From the NCBI RefSeq assembly GCF_000426305.1, contig NZ_AUFC01000015.1, forward strand, positions 1 to 64,000: a DNA stretch of 64,000 nucleotides, in the 5' to 3' direction. The stretch is from Anaerovorax odorimutans DSM 5092 (GTDB taxonomy: Bacteria > Bacillota > Clostridia > Peptostreptococcales > Anaerovoracaceae). Positions 59,328 to 64,000 of the stretch are shown here, piece after piece. Below the pieces are notes generated by a model that was not told the origin of the DNA, made no database searches, and saw only the letters and a program-made list of their open reading frames with translations. Each line of letters starts with the position of its first letter. The stretch's first letter is position 1. A program made the translations under genes and the position numbers.

Positions 59328-60249
59328 TCAAATAAAAGATGTAATTAAGGAAGTAAAAAAAGCGATTATAGGTAAGGATTCAGTCATAGAACTTGCCATG
59401 ACTGCAATTTTAGCTGGAGGGCATATATTAATAGAAGACATACCGGGGGTTGGTAAAACTACCCTTGCTTTAGCCTTTTCAAAAGCCATGAATTTAGAAG
59501 GAAAACGTATGCAGTTCACACCTGATGTTATGCCATCAGATTTAACAGGGTTTTCTGTGTATAATAAAAATTCCGGTTCTCTAGAATATAAAGAAGGTGC
59601 GTTATGTTGTAATTTGTTTTTAGGAGATGAGATAAATCGTACCTCGCCAAAGACACAGTCGGCTTTGCTTGAAGCTATGGAAGAAGGGAAAATTTCTGTA
59701 GACGGAATTACCAGAAAATTACCTGAGCCTTTTATAGTAATAGCTACTCAAAACCCAATTGGAAGTGCAGGAACTCAAGATTTGCCCGAATCGCAGTTAG
59801 ACCGTTTTATGGTTAGGCTGTCTATGGGATATCCGGATTTTGACAGTGAATTTCAAGTTATTAAAAATGGCGGAAGTGATACTCTCTCTAAGGTTGATGA
59901 TGTAATAAATTCTGAGGATTTAAATTTAATAAAAAGAGATGTAAGAAATATTTTTATAGATGAAAAAATATTAAATTACATATTGGAACTTGTTTCTAAA
60001 ACAAGAAAAAATGAATTTATAAGACTGGGATTAAGCCCTAGAGGAACTCTAGCTTTGACAGATATGGCAAAAGCTTATGCTATGCTTTGTGAAAGGGATT
60101 TTGTTATTCCCGAAGATGTTCAAAGGGTTTTTTCTTCAGTCATATGCCATAGAATTATACTTGAACCAAGAGCTAAAATCGAAGGATTGAATTCATCAGA
60201 TATTGCAAATTCTATTTTAAAAGAAACAGGAAAGGTAGAAATAGTATGA
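59317..60249 (+). CDS. MoxR-family AAA+ ATPase
   Basis: This 310-residue MoxR ATPase has Walker A GVGKTTLA (EDIPGVGKTT), the FTPDVMPSDLTGF motif, FLGDEINRTSPKTQSALLEAMEE (Walker B), IATQNPIGSAGTQDLPESQLDRF, and the lid segment LGLSPRGTLALTDMAKAYA. MoxR proteins act as chaperone-like remodellers and are almost always followed by DUF58 and transglutaminase-like genes, as here. ATG 59317, with GGAG upstream, overlaps the previous gene by 11 bases; ATG 59302 in frame would have no ribosome site. Its coupling to surface-uptake genes suggests a maturation role, which is inference. Confidence 0.9.
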   Translation: MKNSQIKDVIKEVKKAIIGKDSVIELAMTAILAGGHILIEDIPGVGKTTLALAFSKAMNLEGKRMQFTPDVMPSDLTGFSVYNKNSGSLEYKEGALCCNLFLGDEINRTSPKTQSALLEAMEEGKISVDGITRKLPEPFIVIATQNPIGSAGTQDLPESQLDRFMVRLSMGYPDFDSEFQVIKNGGSDTLSKVDDVINSEDLNLIKRDVRNIFIDEKILNYILELVSKTRKNEFIRLGLSPRGTLALTDMAKAYAMLCERDFVIPEDVQRVFSSVICHRIILEPRAKIEGLNSSDIANSILKETGKVEIV

Positions 60250-61274
60250 TATCAGTTAAAATTTCAACGGCTTTAGTTATAATTGGAATTTTTATATTAG
60301 GTATTATAAGTGATGCTTATCATATTTTTATCCTAGGCATTGGAGTTATCCTAGTTACTATTCTATTGTTTTTTTATGGTAGATACTGTACTAAATATGT
60401 CTATGCAAGTTTAAAGGAGAAGAAGAAAACAGTAAATTTTGGTGAAGAAATTCCTATGGAGTTAATTGTTGAAAATAAAGGTTTACTTCCTATAATGAAT
60501 TTAAAATTAGTTTCGCGATGTAGGAATGGTTTTATAAATTACAGTGAAATTAGAAATGTTCAAGTATCAGTAGGGGCGGGCAAAACAAGGATTGTTGAGT
60601 TTTCCATAAATTCAAGCCATATTGGGAGGATAAAAATGCATCTTTTGGATGGATTTTTATACGATCCAATTATGCTTTATAAAAACAAATTGAATTTAGA
60701 TCAAAGAGTTACTGTATATATGCTGCCCTTATGTGAAAAAGAAAAGATTGTTGATTTTACTACGAGAAGCACATTTACAGATAATATTTATTCAAAGGAT
60801 AAACCGGGATATGATTCTTCTGAAATTTTTGGAATAAGAGATTACAGAGAAGGAGACTTAATTAAACAAATTCATTGGAAACTTACAGCAAAATTAGATA
60901 AAACCTTAATTAAAGAATATTCACTGCCAATAGACAACAGTTTTATTTTGTTTGCGGATTTCTATGCAGAAAGTCTTACAGAAGAAGCTTTAACAGGTAT
61001 GGACACCATGTTTGAAGAACTATTTTCACTATCTATGGGTATGATATCAGAAAAAATTAATCACAGTATTTGGTGGTATGACTATAAAAAGGGTGAGGTT
61101 TCAAGTATAAATATAAATAATTTAGATGATATGTATATTGCTATGCAGCAAATGCTTGGTATGACACTTTATGGAGGAACTTCTCTAGGTAAAGAAATTT
61201 GTCCCGAGGGTGATGGGGTATTTTATTTTTCTCCTAATGAAGAAAGAAACGGAGAAAGAAGGTTGAGTGCATGA
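60246..61274 (+). CDS. DUF58 domain membrane protein
   Basis: This 342-residue protein has two close N-terminal membrane helices (about 6-42), then a beta domain (about 60-160) and the DUF58 core. The core is marked by DSSEIFGIRDYREGDLIKQIHWKLTAKLDKTLIKEY. The following region (FILFADFYAES) looks like a vWA-like fold. DUF58 proteins work with MoxR and the transglutaminase protein, but their chemistry is unknown. It shares four bases with moxR and four with the next gene, so the three are strictly coupled. Confidence 0.9.
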   Translation: MISVKISTALVIIGIFILGIISDAYHIFILGIGVILVTILLFFYGRYCTKYVYASLKEKKKTVNFGEEIPMELIVENKGLLPIMNLKLVSRCRNGFINYSEIRNVQVSVGAGKTRIVEFSINSSHIGRIKMHLLDGFLYDPIMLYKNKLNLDQRVTVYMLPLCEKEKIVDFTTRSTFTDNIYSKDKPGYDSSEIFGIRDYREGDLIKQIHWKLTAKLDKTLIKEYSLPIDNSFILFADFYAESLTEEALTGMDTMFEELFSLSMGMISEKINHSIWWYDYKKGEVSSININNLDDMYIAMQQMLGMTLYGGTSLGKEICPEGDGVFYFSPNEERNGERRLSA

Positions 61275-63697
61275 TAAGTAAAATCGGATATACATTGAAT
61301 TTTAGCGAAGGAAAAAAATCAAATAAAGATTCATTATTACCGCTTTTGTGTTTGGCATTAACCGTTTACAGCCTTATTTTTTCAATGAGTTCTGCTTTCA
61401 AATTACCTTTTAATATTATAAAAGTATTGAGTTTTGCAACATTATTTATAATTGTAGAATTCTGCATACTTATTTTTATAAAGAGATATAAAGTGATGTT
61501 AAATTCTCTTGTTTTTGGAATTTGGCTGCTTACAGTTATTATATTTAAAAAAATTTTACTTAAAGGGGCTGTTCAGCTATTCTCGTTTATAAGTGAAACC
61601 ATCGCACAGAGTCAGGAGATAAGCTGGGACTATGATAATTTTTTAAGTTATGACAGCAATTTGATGGAACTAACTTTCATTGTGATTTTACTTCCTGTAA
61701 TTCTCATATTAGCCTACAGTTTGATTGAGAAACTAAATATAATGATCTGGCTGCTTGTTGTAGTTCCCATTATTGAGCCAATGATCTTTTTTAATCAGTT
61801 GCCGAATATATGGTCTTTTGCAATATTGATTACTGCAGGAATTATGGCATTAGTATTATCCAATAAAAATTCTTCTTTGATAAAAAATGCTGAAGATGTG
61901 AGGAATTTAAAAAGTATCAATACCTCAGCTGTAATTATTGCTGCTTTTATAGGTATTTTTCTTACGTCATCCTTACTTCTTGTAAATGAGCAAGGATACA
62001 ATACTTTTTTAAGTAATCTCTGGGGTAGAGATACTGCTAAAACGGCTATTACAAAAACCTTATCTCCTGCATTTGAAGAAAAAACACCGCCTCAGGGAGG
62101 TATTACGGGAGGAGATTTCAGCAAAACAGATAAATTTTCATTTACTGGGGAGACTGCATTGACAGTTGAAGCAGATAAGCTTTTGGGTAATTTATATATA
62201 AGGGGTTTTGTGGGAGGTGATTACACAAGTAAGGGATGGAAAGAAGCAGAGACAGATTCTGATTCTGATAAGTCTGTGGATATTATAAACTTTGATAACA
62301 TGGAGTTGTCAAATTTATTCCATTCACAGAAGAGAAATTTAAAAATAACTTTAGGCGAGGCAGCGGAAGAAGGGTACGATTATACACCTTATTTTGTTGC
62401 AGATAAAAAAGGTAACAGCTTTGAATATTTTGAAGTGGCAAATTATGATAATAATTTGTTTTTGCTTTCCAAAGATGATATTTATAGTAACCTTTTAAAT
62501 TCAATTGGGTTTTCAAACGGTAAAATTACTAAAGAGATGTTGGACAAGTGTTTTAACGATGAAGAGGAATATTATAAGCATGTAAAATCAAAATACTTGA
62601 ATGTTCCTAAAAGCGCTAAAGCTGTTTCTGATGAATATGAGAATATGACTGATAGATTCAGTAATATTGAAAATATTATCAAATATGTCATGGGAGATTT
62701 ATCCTCTAAAGCAAATTATACATTATCTCCGGGAGCAACGCCTGACAATAAAGATTTTGTTACATATTTTTTATATGAAAATAAAAAGGGATATTGCACC
62801 CATTTTGCATCAACATCAGTTCTCATATTTAGGAGTATGGGAATACCTGCAAGGTATGTTGAAGGGTATGTTGTTAATGCGGGCGAATATATTACGGCTG
62901 CTCAGACAAAAGATGAAAAATACTTAATAAATGTTAAGGATACAGCATCCCATGCTTGGTGTGAAGTCTATCTGAGAGGGTGCGGCTGGATGCCTGTGGA
63001 AGTGACTCCCGGGCTTACACCTATGCCAACGGGAGATCTTGCAGATGCAGAGGGTGATTCTATTGAATATGAAAATGAAGGTAAAACCAAGGTTAATCAA
63101 ATTGCAGTAGAGACACCAAAAATAGAAAATGAGGAAACTGAAGACAGTTTTGCAGAAAACGGTTTATCGGGAGATGGTAATGGCAGGGGTAGTGGTACAG
63201 GCAATCTAGAAAAATTATATATTATAGTGTTGCAGGTATTAACCGTATTACTGCTTATAGCGGCAGGTATTGCAGTTTATAGGTACTTATCCGTAAGAAA
63301 ATGGAATAAGATTTTAGAATCCAAAGATAAAAAAGTTTCTATTATTGGTTGGTTTAAATTTTTTAATATTGCTTTCAAGGATAAAAATTACATATCTTTA
63401 ACTAAATGGGCAAAAGATTTGGAAGAAAGGGAAATATTTCATAAGGATTCAATTAGTGAGGCTGCAAAGATTGTACAAAAAGTGACATACTCCAATTCGG
63501 TATTGGATAACGGGTTTAACATAACTGATGAAGAATATGAAAAAGCAAGGATAAATCTTATTTATTGTATTTTAAGTATATATAAAAAATTGTCTCGTAT
63601 GGAAAAAGTAAAATGGATATTTATTATAAGACTGCCCTTAATAAAGAAAGCGGATAAGAAAAACATAGAAAACAAGGAGAATATCTATGGTACATAA
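61271..63697 (+). CDS. Transglutaminase-like (TgpA-type) membrane protein
   Basis: This 808-residue protein has about six N-terminal membrane helices (to about 245) and an extracellular transglutaminase-like domain (about 450-580). The catalytic triad is visible: Cys in GYCTHFASTSVLIFRSMGIPARYVEGY, His in ASHAWCEVYL and Asp/Glu around GCGWMPVEVTPG. Another helix (about 650-672) precedes a cytoplasmic C-terminus. TgpA/YebA proteins complete MoxR-DUF58 operons, and their substrates are unknown. It might crosslink or modify surface proteins of this locus. It overlaps the permease gene by 11 bases. Confidence 0.9.
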   Translation: MISKIGYTLNFSEGKKSNKDSLLPLLCLALTVYSLIFSMSSAFKLPFNIIKVLSFATLFIIVEFCILIFIKRYKVMLNSLVFGIWLLTVIIFKKILLKGAVQLFSFISETIAQSQEISWDYDNFLSYDSNLMELTFIVILLPVILILAYSLIEKLNIMIWLLVVVPIIEPMIFFNQLPNIWSFAILITAGIMALVLSNKNSSLIKNAEDVRNLKSINTSAVIIAAFIGIFLTSSLLLVNEQGYNTFLSNLWGRDTAKTAITKTLSPAFEEKTPPQGGITGGDFSKTDKFSFTGETALTVEADKLLGNLYIRGFVGGDYTSKGWKEAETDSDSDKSVDIINFDNMELSNLFHSQKRNLKITLGEAAEEGYDYTPYFVADKKGNSFEYFEVANYDNNLFLLSKDDIYSNLLNSIGFSNGKITKEMLDKCFNDEEEYYKHVKSKYLNVPKSAKAVSDEYENMTDRFSNIENIIKYVMGDLSSKANYTLSPGATPDNKDFVTYFLYENKKGYCTHFASTSVLIFRSMGIPARYVEGYVVNAGEYITAAQTKDEKYLINVKDTASHAWCEVYLRGCGWMPVEVTPGLTPMPTGDLADAEGDSIEYENEGKTKVNQIAVETPKIENEETEDSFAENGLSGDGNGRGSGTGNLEKLYIIVLQVLTVLLLIAAGIAVYRYLSVRKWNKILESKDKKVSIIGWFKFFNIAFKDKNYISLTKWAKDLEEREIFHKDSISEAAKIVQKVTYSNSVLDNGFNITDEEYEKARINLIYCILSIYKKLSRMEKVKWIFIIRLPLIKKADKKNIENKENIYGT

Positions 63698-64000
63698 TGA
63701 AAGAAAAAATAAAACATTAATTATTATATTATTTTTTGTTACTGCTTTTTTAGCTGTAATATCCATGCTCTATGGTCGTTATCATGTCAGCTGTCAAGAG
63801 CTTATAAATTATTTTATTGGGGTAAATGTGGATACTTCTGTTAATTCTGCTATTGGTAATGTCAGGCTGCCTCGTGTGTTAGCAGCTTTAATTGTTGGAA
63901 GTGCCCTATCCATGTCAGGGGCATCCTATCAAGGAGTTTTCAGAAACCCTATGGTTTCACCGGATTTGCTTGGAGCTTCAGCAGGTGCAGGCTTTGGGGC
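63687..64000 (+). CDS. FecCD/BtuC-type ABC transporter permease (partial at window edge)
   Basis: The first 104 codons of a permease are present; the gene runs past the window. One membrane helix (about 9-27) is followed by VRLPRVLAALIVGSALSMSG, then YQGVFRNPMVSPDLLGASAGAGFGA. These are hallmarks of the FecCD family that imports iron-siderophores, heme or cobalamin. It pairs logically with the binding lipoprotein at 52542. AAGGAG precedes the ATG, which overlaps the transglutaminase gene by 11 bases, so it belongs to the same operon. An ATPase subunit is expected next, outside the window. Confidence 0.92.
   Translation, partial: MVHNERKNKTLIIILFFVTAFLAVISMLYGRYHVSCQELINYFIGVNVDTSVNSAIGNVRLPRVLAALIVGSALSMSGASYQGVFRNPMVSPDLLGASAGAGFG

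Overview
The window comes from a low-G+C (about 30% by eye) anaerobic Firmicute, most likely a class Clostridia member. Pointers are strong GGAGG ribosome sites with frequent TTG/GTG starts, a raiA-motif RNA before the hibernation-factor gene, the oxygen-sensitive ThiH route to thiazole, S-layer homology (SLH) surface proteins, the cdaA-cdaR-glmM-glmS cluster and a GerMN lipoprotein. I could not fix genus or species. I saw no rRNA, tRNA, CRISPR array or intact insertion sequence.

Region by region. 0-7.6 kb is accessory: a divergent ribbon-helix-helix/SLOG pair, small hypothetical proteins, a patatin-like lipase, and a DtxR/MntR-family metal regulator with operator-like boxes at its own start and at a 34-residue membrane peptide gene. 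A 169-bp segment carrying that peptide's leader is repeated 2 kb away with a truncated copy. 7.9-11.5 kb is a thiazole operon (thiS-thiF-thiG-thiH-tenI). 11.5-18.3 kb holds regulators with recognisable operators: TetR plus a MATE exporter, an XRE plus a DUF2178-like membrane protein with a perfect 40-bp palindrome, and a VanR/VanS-like two-component system. 18.3-26.5 kb carries a cyclopropane-fatty-acid synthase, a decayed DUF4143 ATPase, a DUF1848 protein, an XRE regulator and a hydrolase whose promoters share an operator, and NAD synthetase.

26.9-44.1 kb is mainly housekeeping: yhaM, recD2, comFC, raiA RNA, hpf, cdaA-cdaR-glmM-glmS, then a NodB-type deacetylase, a GerMN lipoprotein, a zinc peptidase, an ADP-ribosylglycohydrolase, adenosylhomocysteinase and gltX. 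44.2-45.6 kb has a hemolysin III-like membrane protein behind a duplicated promoter/leader, and a Cys-rich Csp/DUF326 protein.

The most interesting part is 45.7-64 kb. A consensus promoter leads into four regularly spaced GGTTAG/CTAACC stem-loops. These are followed by a secreted protein, a 1783-residue SLH protein, an ABC solute-binding lipoprotein, a second SLH protein, two membrane-anchored surface proteins, a MoxR ATPase, a DUF58 protein, a transglutaminase-like membrane protein and a FecCD-type permease that runs off the end. Five of the surface proteins share a domain I do not recognise, with an invariant histidine and a Gly-Gly-aromatic ending. I infer a cell-surface capture-and-relay system for an iron, heme or corrinoid-type ligand. 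Its layout resembles the NEAT/Isd systems but its modules look unrelated. The ligand is unproven.
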